Positions 8,510-17,353 are shown, counted from the stretch's first letter. The stretch: 64,000 nt of DNA from Actinobacteria bacterium HGW-Actinobacteria-1 (GCA_002841355.1 PHFB01000004.1:37662-101661), one strand, 5' to 3'. Translations and numbers: made by a program. The notes: generated from the sequence alone by a model not told the origin.

Positions 8510-9118
8510 CTACTCGTCAGAGAGCACGATGTGCCGGTACGTGACGACCCGACCGTCGTCCACAAGGTCGTCCGAGAGCGGATACAAGGCGACCTCTCTG
8601 GGCTGTCCCGGGCTTCCGGTGCCGATCACCCAGCCATCGCCCGCATAGAGCGTCACGTGTGAGACGCCCGCGTCTGCGCTCCAGCGGTAAAAGAGCAGGT
8701 CGCCCGCAGTGAGCGAAGTCGGGTCTTCGAGCGGTTTCTCGCCTTCGGCCTGGTTGAAGGAGCCGTCGGGAAGTTCCACGCCGATTGCGTGGTAGGCGGC
8801 CCGGGTGAAGCCGCTGCAGTCGTAGTTCTCGGGTCCCTTGGCACCCCACACGTAGGGGATGCCCTGTAGCTTGAACGCTTCGGCGATGAGGTGCTCCCGC
8901 TGTGTGGAAGGGTTCGCCGGCGCCTGCGGCGGTGGCGTGGAGGGGAGTTCTCGACCCGCGAGCACGCGCATCGCGTTTCGCATGAGCTCGGTTGCAGGCG
9001 TCTTGTCGCCGGGCAGCCAGCGGGAGATCGCAAGACCGACAAGAGCCACCAGCACCACAAGGACGAGCCAGCTCGTCAGGCGGTGCGGACGTGTGGAGTG
9101 AGGCGCTCGGTTTCTCAT
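8510..9118 (-). CDS. Membrane-anchored NlpC/P60 peptidase
   Basis: Cell-wall hydrolase of 202 residues. One transmembrane helix at about 14-34 anchors it; a Pro-rich linker follows (PSTPPPQAPANP), then an NlpC/P60 domain with catalytic Cys101 in NYDCSGF and His154 in GVSHVTLYAG. Such enzymes cut the D-Glu-diaminopimelate (or Lys) bond of peptidoglycan stem peptides outside the membrane. The ATG at 9118 starts just before the hydrophobic segment. No Shine-Dalgarno sequence is visible, and CAGAAT on the minus strand (9130-9125) ends six bases before the ATG, so it may be leaderless. Confidence 0.88.
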   Translation of the reverse strand: MRNRAPHSTRPHRLTSWLVLVVLVALVGLAISRWLPGDKTPATELMRNAMRVLAGRELPSTPPPQAPANPSTQREHLIAEAFKLQGIPYVWGAKGPENYDCSGFTRAAYHAIGVELPDGSFNQAEGEKPLEDPTSLTAGDLLFYRWSADAGVSHVTLYAGDGWVIGTGSPGQPREVALYPLSDDLVDDGRVVTYRHIVLSDE

Positions 9119-9281
9119 AGTCACATTCTGCCTGCGAGCATCGCAGCGCGCCTCGGCTGAAACCGGGCTGTTGCCGCGCGGCTTCCCGCACGTCGCTTCG
9201 GTGCGAGCCCGCAAAAGCGATAGCATGGGGCGAGCGTTTCAGAACGATCCCGGATTTCGATGCGGAAGCGAGCGTGAGGCA

Positions 9282-10025
9282 GTGCCCGAGAAGAGCGTGC
9301 TCGTCTTGAGCGACGTGACGTTCACGTACGCGAAGGAGCCGGTGCTCTGGAAGGTGAACCTCGACCTCGACGCCGGTGAGATCGTAGCGCTCATCGGACG
9401 CAATGGCGCCGGCAAGTCCACGTTGCTGCGCTGTGCTGCCGGGTGGAGCGCACCGACCGAAGGCCGTGTAGAGGCACTCGGGCAGCAGCTGCGAGAGGCG
9501 GAGCGGAGCCTGCGCCGGGATCTCGTGCTCGTGACCGATACGCCCGCGTTCTACGATGACCTGACCGCGCGGGAGCATATCCGCTTCGTCTTGCGCGCCA
9601 ACAGGCTGGAGGAGCGCCTCTCGGAAGCAGAGCGCCTGCTTGAGGCGTTCGGTCTGGGTCGGGCATCGAGCGCCTATCCATCGACATTCTCGCGTGGCAT
9701 GCGCTACAAGCTCGCACTTGTCATGGCGCTTGCGTTGCGACCTCGCGTGTTGCTGCTCGATGAGCCGTTCGGGCCCATCGACCCCGTCTCGGCGGGGGAG
9801 CTCTGGGGGGAGCTCAGGGCGCTTGCCGACGCAGGCAGCGCCATCCTACTGAGCAGCCATCAGTTCCCGGCCGGCGAGGCGCCCGACCGCTACTACGTGC
9901 TCGACAGCGGCGAGGTGATCCGCGAGGGCGATTGCAGGACCGACGGTGCCGAGCAGTTCTCCGCTTCGCTCGATGCCATTCTCGTCTCGGCCATAGATGC
10001 CGCGGAGCCGTCCGATGATGCGTGA
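9282..10025 (+). CDS. ABC transporter ATP-binding protein
   Basis: Nucleotide-binding subunit of 247 residues. Walker A GRNGAGKST, an ABC signature variant (STFSRGMRYKLALVMAL), Walker B VLLLDEPFGPID and the switch His (LLSSHQFPAGEAPD) are all present. The GTG at 9282 gives the usual ABC start (VLVLSDVTFTY); an ATG at 9225 is possible and would add 19 residues. The last 11 bases overlap the permease gene, so the two are translationally coupled and form an ABC-2-like exporter. The substrate is unknown. The signature lacks the canonical LSGGQ but matches the FSRGM form common in exporter ATPases. Confidence 0.9.
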   Translation: MPEKSVLVLSDVTFTYAKEPVLWKVNLDLDAGEIVALIGRNGAGKSTLLRCAAGWSAPTEGRVEALGQQLREAERSLRRDLVLVTDTPAFYDDLTAREHIRFVLRANRLEERLSEAERLLEAFGLGRASSAYPSTFSRGMRYKLALVMALALRPRVLLLDEPFGPIDPVSAGELWGELRALADAGSAILLSSHQFPAGEAPDRYYVLDSGEVIREGDCRTDGAEQFSASLDAILVSAIDAAEPSDDA

Positions 10026-11517
10026 TCTCGCGCTGCTTCTTTGGTTGAGGTGGCGTCACCTCCGTGGACGCGCACAGTACTGGGCGGCGCTCACGGGTGC
10101 GGACCTGAAGGAGGCATCCGTCACTGAGCGCGCCTACGAGTTCTATCTGGTGCTGCTCTTCGGCGGTTGGTTCGCGATGATGATGGCAATCGCCGCTGAC
10201 GGTGCGCGGGGAATCGGTGTGGACGCAGGATCGGGGGCGCTGAGTGCTTTGACGCTTGCGGCGCTTCTGCTACCGAGTGTGCTCGTCGCGTTCCTGGGCG
10301 CGCGCGCTCTGAGGTCTTCGCCGGTAAAGCTCACCTTCGCCGATGTCGCGTATGTGGGTGCCTCGGGGCTCGACACGAGAGCTGTCGCGCTCTCCAGCGT
10401 TGTACGTGAGTCGGTGACAGCCGCAATCGTCGCAGGGCCGCTCGGCTATCTGGCGGGCAGCGTCGCCGTGGGTGCTGGAGCCGCCGCGCAGGCTCCGTGG
10501 GCCTCGGCAGCAATCGCGATGCTCGTGACGGTAGCAGTGCTACTCCTGTCCTGGGCGGCGGGGCTGGCTCGAGTTCGGTCGACGCATCGGCCGTGGCCAA
10601 CGGCGGTCTGGGTCGCGGCGCCCGTGGTGGCGAGTGTGCTTGCGGTTACTCTGCTGACGTTTCGATCGGCGGGGGTTCTGGGTGAGGCTGCCGGAGGCGT
10701 GTCGTGGGCGGGCGGCGCGATAATGCTGGTTGCGCTGGTTGGCGTCGGCATCGTCGCGATACTCGTCTCGGCCACACACATGGACATGGTGGCGGTCATC
10801 GAGGAGAGCGCGCTCTTCGCTCAGCTGCAGGTATTCCGGCCGCTTCAGGTGTACGATCCGGCCGCGTATGCGGACATTGTGCGGCGCAAGCGCCTGAGCG
10901 CGCGACGACCGCGATGGCAGATGCTACCCGGGTCCGGATCGCTCGCGCTGCTCTCCCGCGCGTGCATCTCGCACATCCGACAGCCCGGATCGCTCGTGAT
11001 GCCACTCATCTGGGGTGCGGCGATACTGCCGTATGTGGCCGGGTTTGCGATCGCGCCGCATCGGTTTCTCGCGTACTTCCCGGCGGTGTTCGTGTTCGTG
11101 GTGGGACCCTATAGGCAGCTCCTTCACGTGTTCGGGCAAGACGCCGATCGACCGTCGTTGCGGGAGATGCTGCCGTTCGGCAACGTGCGGCTTGTGCTTA
11201 TGGACTCAGCGCCGGTGCTTGCGATCATGGCGGCGTCATCGATTGGTGTCGTGGCTGTGCTGCGTGGCGGCACTGATGCCGGGCTGGCTGTTGCTGCGCT
11301 GAGCGTGCTTCTCGGCGTAGCGGTCGTTCTCTGTGCAGCGCTTGAGCGACTTGTCACCGCGACCATGCGCAACCCGATCGGGTATGGCGTCACGGCCACG
11401 ATCACCATCGTCGCGGTGATGTACGCCGGAAACGCCGGATCGCCGATGGTGGCGTGCCTGACAGCGATGGCTATCGTTGTGACGCTTGCGCTGCTCGTGC
11501 ACTCGGCGCGGCAGTAA
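10015..11517 (+). CDS. ABC transporter permease, multi-spanning
   Basis: Membrane partner of the preceding ATPase, 500 residues with about 12 hydrophobic helices arranged in two blocks separated by a basic cytoplasmic loop (YADIVRRKRLSARRPRW, about 285-305). The ATG at 10015 has GGAG at 10004-10007 and overlaps the ATPase gene by 11 bases. The sequence is not assignable to a known substrate class; the 12-helix single-chain plan with one ATPase suggests an exporter or a membrane-remodelling transporter rather than an importer. No substrate-binding protein is nearby. Confidence 0.8.
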   Translation: MMRDLALLLWLRWRHLRGRAQYWAALTGADLKEASVTERAYEFYLVLLFGGWFAMMMAIAADGARGIGVDAGSGALSALTLAALLLPSVLVAFLGARALRSSPVKLTFADVAYVGASGLDTRAVALSSVVRESVTAAIVAGPLGYLAGSVAVGAGAAAQAPWASAAIAMLVTVAVLLLSWAAGLARVRSTHRPWPTAVWVAAPVVASVLAVTLLTFRSAGVLGEAAGGVSWAGGAIMLVALVGVGIVAILVSATHMDMVAVIEESALFAQLQVFRPLQVYDPAAYADIVRRKRLSARRPRWQMLPGSGSLALLSRACISHIRQPGSLVMPLIWGAAILPYVAGFAIAPHRFLAYFPAVFVFVVGPYRQLLHVFGQDADRPSLREMLPFGNVRLVLMDSAPVLAIMAASSIGVVAVLRGGTDAGLAVAALSVLLGVAVVLCAALERLVTATMRNPIGYGVTATITIVAVMYAGNAGSPMVACLTAMAIVVTLALLVHSARQ

Positions 11518-11596
11518 CTGTGCGTCGCAGGGTGCGCGCGCGGGTACATTTGCCCAGAGCGTGCAAGCGCGATTCCGGGAGAGGTACGGTCGAGTA

Positions 11597-12214
11597 ATGC
11601 TGCAGTACCTGCTTGACCTGGTCGCGCGTGTCGGCCAGTGGAGCTACCTGATCATCTTCCTGATCGCGGCGCTCGAATGCGCGGCCTTCCTTGGCCTGCT
11701 CATTCCCGGCGAGAGCGTGCTGCTGGCGTGTGGCTTCCTGGCTCATCGCGGCACGCTCATGCTCGATGCGGTGATCGCCGCGGCGATACTTGGCGCGATA
11801 GTCGGCGACAACGTCGGCTATGCCATGGGGCGTCGTCTCGGTCGCGGCTGGCTTCTCTCGGCAGGCTCGCACTTCGGGCTTACGGAGCAACGGCTTGCAC
11901 GCTCTGAGGCGTTTTTCGAGCGCCATGGCGGCAAGGCGGTCTTTCTCGGCAGGTTCATCGGCTATGCGCGGGCGTTGGTGCCGTTCGTCGCGGGTACGGC
12001 TGAGATGCCGAGGCGGACGTTCTTCGGCTACAACGCCGCCGGCGCCATCCTGTGGTCGAGTGCAGTCGCGGTGTTGGGGTACTCGCTCGGCGCGAGCTGG
12101 CGGCTGGCCGAGAAGTGGCTCGGGAGGGCCAGCACCACAGCGGGCGTCGCGATACTCGCGGTGGCGGTGACAGCGTGGCTGCTCGGCCGACGTGCCCGGC
12201 GGCGAGCGGAGTAA
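11597..12214 (+). CDS. DedA family membrane protein
   Basis: Polytopic protein of 205 residues with the DedA/SNARE-associated (VTT) pattern: FLGLLIPGESVLLACGFLA near residue 35, GDNVGYAMGRRLG near 75 and KAVFLGRFIGYARALVPFVAG near 115, where the conserved F.GRF..R motif lies. DedA proteins act in lipid-carrier (undecaprenyl phosphate) or phospholipid flipping and envelope homeostasis. The ATG at 11597 follows GGGAGAGG with a 12-base gap. It stands 80 bases after the ABC permease. Confidence 0.9.
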   Translation: MLQYLLDLVARVGQWSYLIIFLIAALECAAFLGLLIPGESVLLACGFLAHRGTLMLDAVIAAAILGAIVGDNVGYAMGRRLGRGWLLSAGSHFGLTEQRLARSEAFFERHGGKAVFLGRFIGYARALVPFVAGTAEMPRRTFFGYNAAGAILWSSAVAVLGYSLGASWRLAEKWLGRASTTAGVAILAVAVTAWLLGRRARRRAE

Positions 12215-12263
12215 CGCGGCCGGGTGGGTATCAACCCGCCGTGGCCACGACATCGGAGGACGC

Positions 12264-12818
12264 ATGCGCATCGCGGCACTGTGCGGATCACTCAGGTCGG
12301 GCTCGTTCAATCAGGCGCTGCTTGACGCTGTGATCGAACGTGGGCCCGCATACGGTTTGGAGGTCGTCCAGGCGCAGATCCGCGACTTCCCGTTGTTCAA
12401 CCAGGACCTTGAGGCCACGCCGCCCGCGGCCGTCGAAGAGACCAAGCGCGTGGTGCAATCGGCCGACGCGGTGCTCCTGGTCTCGCCGGAAGCGAACTAC
12501 GGCGTTCCTGGCGTGCTGAAGAACGCGATCGATTGGCTCTCGCGTCCCCCACACAACCCCACGCTTTACAAGCGGCCGATGGCGGTCATTGGAGCGAGCA
12601 CGGGGTTCCTCGGCACGATGCGCGCGCAACTGGCGTGGCGACAGATGTGGCACTTCTTCGATGCGCCGGTGTTCAGCGGTGCCGAGTTCGTGATGCCGTT
12701 CGCGCGCAACCTCGTGGACGCCGATGGGCGGCTTGTCGATGAGGGAACGCTGACCCGGCTTGATGCGTATCTTGAGGCCCTTGCGCAGTGGGTCATGCAG
12801 TGCCGGGCAACGCGCTGA
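12264..12818 (+). CDS. NADPH-dependent FMN reductase
   Basis: Flavodoxin-like reductase of 184 residues. The N-terminus LCGSLRSGSFNQALLDAV binds the FMN phosphate, and SPEANYGVPGVLKNAIDWLS and GASTGFLGTMRAQ complete the flavin pocket, as in ArsH/ChrR/YieF-type NAD(P)H:FMN oxidoreductases that reduce quinones, azo dyes or metal oxyanions. The ATG at 12264 follows CGGAGGA. It lies 50 bases downstream of the DedA gene and may be cotranscribed. Confidence 0.93.
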   Translation: MRIAALCGSLRSGSFNQALLDAVIERGPAYGLEVVQAQIRDFPLFNQDLEATPPAAVEETKRVVQSADAVLLVSPEANYGVPGVLKNAIDWLSRPPHNPTLYKRPMAVIGASTGFLGTMRAQLAWRQMWHFFDAPVFSGAEFVMPFARNLVDADGRLVDEGTLTRLDAYLEALAQWVMQCRATR

Positions 12819-12849
12819 GCACCCACGATTCGGCAATTGGCTCGGTACC

Positions 12850-12858
12850 TGCTATAAT
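12850..12858 (+). promoter_or_regulatory. Extended -10 promoter of DEAD-box gene
   Basis: TGCTATAAT carries TGN and a consensus TATAAT (12853-12858). TTGGC at 12837-12841 matches the cold-shock gene 1 promoter at the same distance. Expected transcription start is near 12865, giving a leader of about 110 bases. Confidence 0.65.
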
Positions 12859-12908
12859 CCGCCAGCAATCCAAATCCAAGACTCGGTTGTCCTGTGCTGT
12901 GTAGGTTC

Positions 12909-12970
12909 GCAGACGTTCGGATCAGCTGCGTCTGCAACAGTGGCGCATGGAAGCGCCCGGTACAGGAGAG
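12909..12970 (+). promoter_or_regulatory. Structured leader of DEAD-box helicase gene
   Basis: Two hairpins precede the ribosome site: GCAGACG 12909-12915 with CGTCTGC 12929-12935, and GGCGC 12942-12946 with GCGCC 12953-12957. AGGAGAG (12964-12970) follows. A hairpin placed just before the Shine-Dalgarno region is also seen in both cold-shock leaders. The in-frame ATG at 12947 lies inside the second loop and has no ribosome site. Confidence 0.45.
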
Positions 12971-12973
12971 AAA

Positions 12974-14200
12974 TTGAGTTTTGAGACGCTCGGCCTTGAG
13001 CCGCGCCTTCTTCAAGGCGTGGCCGCAATGGGCTACACCATCCCCACCCCGATTCAGACAGAGTCGATTCCGCACGTCCTGGCAGGCCGCGACGTTGTCG
13101 GCTGCGCCCAGACCGGCACCGGCAAGACGGCCGCTTTTGTGCTGCCGCTGCTCCAGCGCATCGAGCCCCGCAAGGGTATCCAGGCGCTCGTCGTCACCCC
13201 CACCCGTGAACTCGCCCAGCAGATCAGCGAAGTCGCGACCCAGGCCTCTAAGTTCACCGGTCACCGCAGCGTCGTCATCTACGGCGGCGTCGGCTACGAG
13301 CCGCAGCTGCAGAAGCTGCGCCGGGGCGTGGACCTCGTCATCGCCACACCGGGCCGCCTGCTCGACATCCACAACCGCGGTTCGATCAACCTCAAGAACG
13401 TGAAGATCCTCGTCCTTGACGAAGCCGACCGCATGCTCGACATGGGCTTCTGGCCGGACGTTCGCCGCATCATCGCGCTGCTCCCGACCGAGCGCCAGAA
13501 CCTGCTCTTCTCGGCAACGATGTCCTCGGACGTCGTTCGTATCGCGGGTGCCACGCTCAAGGAGCCGGTGCACATCGAGACCTCGCCGACGACCAAGCCG
13601 GCCGAGAAGATCCGCCAGGCGATCTACCCGGTGAACCAGATGCAGAAGGCCGATCTTCTGGTCGAGCTGCTCAAGGGCGGCGACCTCAACCGCGTACTCG
13701 TCTTCACACGCACCAAGCACCGCGCCGATCGCGTGCACCGCATCCTCGAGAAGGCGGGTGTCTCGGCAGCCGCGATCCACGGCGACCGGAGCCAGTCGCA
13801 GCGCCAGAAGGCGCTTGACGGCTTCAAGCGCGGTGGCACGCGCGTGCTGGTGGCGACCGACGTCGTCGCCCGCGGTATCGACGTCGACGAGATATCGCAC
13901 GTCATCAATTACGACATGCCGAATACCGCCGAGGACTACGTCCACCGCATCGGCCGTACGGCTCGCGCCGGCGCCGAGGGTAGCGCGATCAGCTTCCTCG
14001 CAGCCGAGGAGACCAGCGTGCTCCACGACATCGAGCGCGCGCTTGGTGAAGTGCTCGCTTGCGAGGACCATCATGGCTTCGAGTACAAGGAGCGTGTCGT
14101 TCCGATGGCGGACCGCACGGTCAACACGAAGTCGCGCGCTGTGTTCTCGAGTGGCGTGATGGGCCGCCGCGGTGGGAATCGCCGCATCGGTCGGCGCTAG
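12974..14200 (+). CDS. DEAD-box RNA helicase
   Basis: ATP-dependent RNA helicase core of 408 residues. Q motif (PTPIQTESIP), motif I (AQTGTGKT), Ib (TPGR), II (DEAD), III (SAT) and VI (HRIGRTAR) are intact. There is only a short basic tail (GRRGGNRRIGRR), so it is a minimal RhlE-like enzyme. It would unwind RNA secondary structure in ribosome assembly or mRNA decay. TTG at 12974 is chosen as start because AGGAGAG precedes it and the protein then begins SFETLGLEPRLL, as in relatives; ATG 12947 lies in a hairpin without a ribosome site. Its promoter and leader resemble those of the cold-shock gene, so it is probably cold-induced. Confidence 0.93.
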   Translation: MSFETLGLEPRLLQGVAAMGYTIPTPIQTESIPHVLAGRDVVGCAQTGTGKTAAFVLPLLQRIEPRKGIQALVVTPTRELAQQISEVATQASKFTGHRSVVIYGGVGYEPQLQKLRRGVDLVIATPGRLLDIHNRGSINLKNVKILVLDEADRMLDMGFWPDVRRIIALLPTERQNLLFSATMSSDVVRIAGATLKEPVHIETSPTTKPAEKIRQAIYPVNQMQKADLLVELLKGGDLNRVLVFTRTKHRADRVHRILEKAGVSAAAIHGDRSQSQRQKALDGFKRGGTRVLVATDVVARGIDVDEISHVINYDMPNTAEDYVHRIGRTARAGAEGSAISFLAAEETSVLHDIERALGEVLACEDHHGFEYKERVVPMADRTVNTKSRAVFSSGVMGRRGGNRRIGRR

Positions 14201-14224
14201 ACCGTACGTATCTTGCAGTGATCG

Positions 14225-14256
14225 AGCGGGGTCGGCTTCGGCTGGCCCCGCTTTCG
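14225..14256 (+). terminator. Intrinsic terminator after DEAD-box gene
   Basis: AGCGGGG (14225-14231) pairs with CCCCGCT (14246-14252) around an inner GGC/GCT region, followed by TTCG. It lies between convergent genes and has only a weak T-run. Confidence 0.6.
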
Positions 14257-14257
14257 T

Positions 14258-15496
14258 CTACCCTGCGCTTCGCGGGCATGCATGCGGCAGGCGCAGCGCA
14301 AACGTGCTGCCACTAGGGGATGACTCCTCAAGCGTGAGCGAGCCGCCGAGCAGTGTAGCCAGCTCTCGGCTGATCGGCAGGCCGAGTCCCGTGCCCGATG
14401 GCTTGATGGCACCCTCCAGGGTTCCCTGGCGGAATGGCTGCCAGATGTCGATGTGTTCGTGCGGCTGGACCCCCGGTCCCGTGTCGATAACGCGAAAGAC
14501 GACGTCCTCGGCTTCGCACACAAGGCGCAGGTCGACATGACCCGCGGGCGTGAACTTGACCGCGTTCCCCGCCAGGTTCAGCAGTATCTGCATCACGCGT
14601 TGTCGATCGCTCTCTATCTCCGACGACCCAGGGTCGCACACGACGTTCAGCTGAAGGTGACGCTCGGAGGCCTGAGGTCGCACGAGCTCGGCCACATCGG
14701 CGAGCAGAGCGCAGGCGTTGAAGCGCTCGATTGTGACGTTCGCCTCACCTGACTCGACCTTGGCCAGGTCGAGGACCTGGTTGATGAGTGCAAGCAGGTG
14801 TTTCCCTGCGTTGTTGACCATGACGAGCTGCCGATGCTGCTCCTCGTTCACATCGCCCGCAAGGCCCCGGAGCATGACGTCACTGAAGCCGATGACCGAG
14901 TTCAGCGGCGTCCGGAGTTCGTGGCTCATGCTGGCGAGGAACTGGTCCTTCGCGCGAGTCGCCTTCACGAGCTCCTCGTTCGAGCGCCGCAACTCCTCGG
15001 TCCGGCTGGCGACCTCCGCCTCAAGCCGGCGCTGATGGGCACGCTGGGACTCCTCGGCCCTGCGTCTGTCGGTAATGTCGCGCGCTACCACGACCGCGAA
15101 CTCGCCATCCCGCATGGCAAGCGTGTGTGCATCGATCTCGTACGGCGCGCTCGGGCTGCCGAACTCCGCCTCGAGCCGGATCCCGCCGTCGACCGAGAGT
15201 CCTTTGAGCAGCTCGTGCACGAAGTCGGGGTTGGCGGTCTCGGGGAGTTCGTTCCCGACCAGCTCGCCTCCGAGCAGTTCGTGTGCGGCGCGATTCGCAT
15301 CCAGGACCGTCCCCTCGGGTAGCCGCAAGAGCATGATCGCGTCGTTGCTGCCGTCGAGAAGGGCTCTGAAGCGCTCCAGTTCCGCGAGTCGCTGCTGCAA
15401 CTCGGGGTAGTAGCTCTTGCGCGCCGAGTGTGCGCCGAGTCCGATCACGCCGGCCCTGAGGGCGTCCCAGTCCTGATTGTCAGTCGAGCGCGTCAT
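14258..15496 (-). CDS. Soluble PAS sensor histidine kinase
   Basis: Cytoplasmic kinase of 412 residues with no transmembrane segment. A PAS domain (about 40-145; FRALLDGSNDAIMLLRLPEG) is followed by a coiled linker, HisKA with His192 in SHELRTPLN, and HATPase with NLAGNAVKFTPAG and SGTGLGLPISRELA. The ATG at 15496 has GGAG eight bases upstream and overlaps the end of the Fe-alcohol dehydrogenase gene by 17 bases, so the two are translationally coupled. No response regulator is adjacent. The pairing suggests the PAS domain may report on alcohol/aldehyde or redox state; that is inference. Confidence 0.9.
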   Translation of the reverse strand: MTRSTDNQDWDALRAGVIGLGAHSARKSYYPELQQRLAELERFRALLDGSNDAIMLLRLPEGTVLDANRAAHELLGGELVGNELPETANPDFVHELLKGLSVDGGIRLEAEFGSPSAPYEIDAHTLAMRDGEFAVVVARDITDRRRAEESQRAHQRRLEAEVASRTEELRRSNEELVKATRAKDQFLASMSHELRTPLNSVIGFSDVMLRGLAGDVNEEQHRQLVMVNNAGKHLLALINQVLDLAKVESGEANVTIERFNACALLADVAELVRPQASERHLQLNVVCDPGSSEIESDRQRVMQILLNLAGNAVKFTPAGHVDLRLVCEAEDVVFRVIDTGPGVQPHEHIDIWQPFRQGTLEGAIKPSGTGLGLPISRELATLLGGSLTLEESSPSGSTFALRLPHACPRSAG

Positions 15497-16634
15497 GCAG
15501 GATCTCCACGAGTTCGTCGACACCGGGTCGGAACGGGTTCGTTGCCATGCACGCATCGACGCTCGCGGTTCGGGCGATGCGGATGAATTCATCATCGGAG
15601 AGGTCCGTCTTGCCGCTGCCGGCCACGATGCCTACAGAGCTCCGGAACTCGTTGAACCACGCGGGGATGCGCTCGGTTTCTTCGCCGTCGCGTATGCCTA
15701 GGGCTTCGGCCAGGAGCGCGAGTCGCTCCTTCGGTACGTGCTTGAAGTTGCGTGCCATGACCGGGCCAAGAAGAACTGCGTTGCATTCGCCGTGCGCGGC
15801 ATCGAGGCGACCGCCAAGGGCATGGGCAAGTGCGTGCACTGCGCCGAGGCTTGCGTTGGAGAAGGCAAGACCCGCATCCAGGCTTGCCAGCGCCATCGCT
15901 CGTCGCGATGCCTTATCGTCGGGATCCGAACAGCACGCGGGCAGCGCCTGCGGAATCCTCCGGATCGCGGCGAGCGCCAGGTTGTCGGTCATTTCCCACG
16001 AGGCGTTCGAGACGAAAGCTTCCACCGCATGAACCAGGGCATCCATACCCGTCGCCGCCGTTAGCGTGGCATCCATGGTCGTGAGCATGTCAGGGTCGAC
16101 GAGCGCCAGATCGGGCACGAGGGATTTGCTGATGAGCCCCGCCTTCGCGCGGTGCGCTTCGTCAGTGATGATCGCGAACTGAGAGACGTCAGCGCCGGTG
16201 CCGGCGGTAGTGGGAATGCAGATCAGAGGCGGCATCGGCACCTCGACCCGGTCGACCCCGGCATAGTCGAGCACGTGACCACCGTTGGACGCTACAACGC
16301 CGATTCCTTTGGCGCAGTCCATCGGACTTCCGCCGCCGACTGCGACGATGGCATCGCACTCACCCCTGGAGTACGCCAGCGCGCCGTTCATGACCTGGGC
16401 AGAGCGCGGATTGGGTGCGATATCCGAGAAGACCAAGGTCTCGATGCCGTGCGCGCTGAGGTCATCCAGAACCGGAGCGACCCAGCCGGCAGCGACCACG
16501 CCCGGATCGGTAACCACGAGAACACGCCGCATGCCGATTCGCTCGGCATAGGCGCCGCAGAGCTCTCTCGCGCCGTTGCCGAAGAGGATCTCCGGGGCAA
16601 CGAACTTGCGCAGCTCCTCGAGCGCATGAGTCAT
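15480..16634 (-). CDS. Iron-containing alcohol dehydrogenase
   Basis: Group III alcohol dehydrogenase of 384 residues, the usual length. The NAD(P) loop GGGSPMDCAKGIG is present, as are IPTTAGTGADVSQFAI and the iron-binding region (GMDALVHAVEAFVS, then HALAHALGGRLDAAHGECNAVLL). It interconverts an alcohol and an aldehyde with NAD(P)H in the cytoplasm. The ATG at 16634 begins MTHALEELRKFVAPEILFG, typical of the family. It is first in a two-gene unit with the sensor kinase and is divergent from a lipoprotein gene. A second, less similar Fe-ADH is at 36993-38177. Confidence 0.93.
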   Translation of the reverse strand: MTHALEELRKFVAPEILFGNGARELCGAYAERIGMRRVLVVTDPGVVAAGWVAPVLDDLSAHGIETLVFSDIAPNPRSAQVMNGALAYSRGECDAIVAVGGGSPMDCAKGIGVVASNGGHVLDYAGVDRVEVPMPPLICIPTTAGTGADVSQFAIITDEAHRAKAGLISKSLVPDLALVDPDMLTTMDATLTAATGMDALVHAVEAFVSNASWEMTDNLALAAIRRIPQALPACCSDPDDKASRRAMALASLDAGLAFSNASLGAVHALAHALGGRLDAAHGECNAVLLGPVMARNFKHVPKERLALLAEALGIRDGEETERIPAWFNEFRSSVGIVAGSGKTDLSDDEFIRIARTASVDACMATNPFRPGVDELVEILHDALD

Positions 16635-16767
16635 CGCTGTCACACTCCACAGTCGCTTGCATCTACCGTACCGCACAAGAGGACCGTATGAAACGCGACC
16701 GCTTGATACGCACTGTCTTTCCGACGTGCGGTATCCTTGCTGCGGGGACATCGGGGAGGAGACTGAT

Positions 16768-17319
16768 ATGCGTCATCGCGTGCTCGGCGTCGCACTCGTC
16801 GCGTTACTCGTGCTGTGCGGGTGCACCGATCCGCTCGCCGTCAACTTCAAGGGTTCACTCTCTCGCGAAGCCACGACGTCCGTCGGCGTCGGTGAGACCA
16901 CGGTCACGCCGGTCGTTTTCAAGGTCGCCGAGAAGAAGGACACGGTGGTGGCGGAGCCCGCGAGCCCCGGGACCGGCGGTGGGACAGGCGGTGGTGCCAG
17001 CGGGTCCTACTACGCACGAGTGACGCCTTCGGGTGTCGCGCGCAGCACAGGGACGATCGAGCTGATTCTTATGGTGTCGTCGAAGAGCGGCGACAAGGTG
17101 TCCGGCGCCAAGGCGATGGTGACCTGCACCTACACGGCTGATGGCGATCGACAGTCCAAGACGTATACGATGACCACTGACGCACACGGGTTCGCAACCA
17201 AGATCGTCGATGCGACGCCGTTCGACCGGGCGAGCAAGGTCACGATCTCCGGCTACGCTGTCGTGAATGGCACGCGCGTGCCCATCAACGGTGTCGGGTA
17301 CAGCACAGTCGACTTCTAG
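16768..17319 (+). CDS. Secreted lipoprotein with Ig-like domain
   Basis: Lipoprotein of 183 residues. Signal peptide with lipobox LCGC, lipidated Cys19. A Gly-rich linker (GTGGGTGGGASGS, about 72-84) leads to a C-terminal domain of about 95 residues with beta-strand pattern (TIELILMVSSKSGDKVSGAKAMVTCTYTADG), like a bacterial Ig-like or Big_1 fold. It is anchored on the outer face of the membrane. ATG 16768 has GGGGAGGAG upstream. The function is not known; competence or pilus-associated Ig lipoproteins are one possibility. Confidence 0.75.
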   Translation: MRHRVLGVALVALLVLCGCTDPLAVNFKGSLSREATTSVGVGETTVTPVVFKVAEKKDTVVAEPASPGTGGGTGGGASGSYYARVTPSGVARSTGTIELILMVSSKSGDKVSGAKAMVTCTYTADGDRQSKTYTMTTDAHGFATKIVDATPFDRASKVTISGYAVVNGTRVPINGVGYSTVDF

Positions 17320-17353
17320 TCGCGTGTCCGCGCGTGCTACCTGGCGCGAATCG

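Noticed and set aside
12566-14074. A 502-codon minus-strand frame opposite the DEAD-box gene
   Set aside because: Antisense shadow that crosses two real genes and their promoter; no domain seen.
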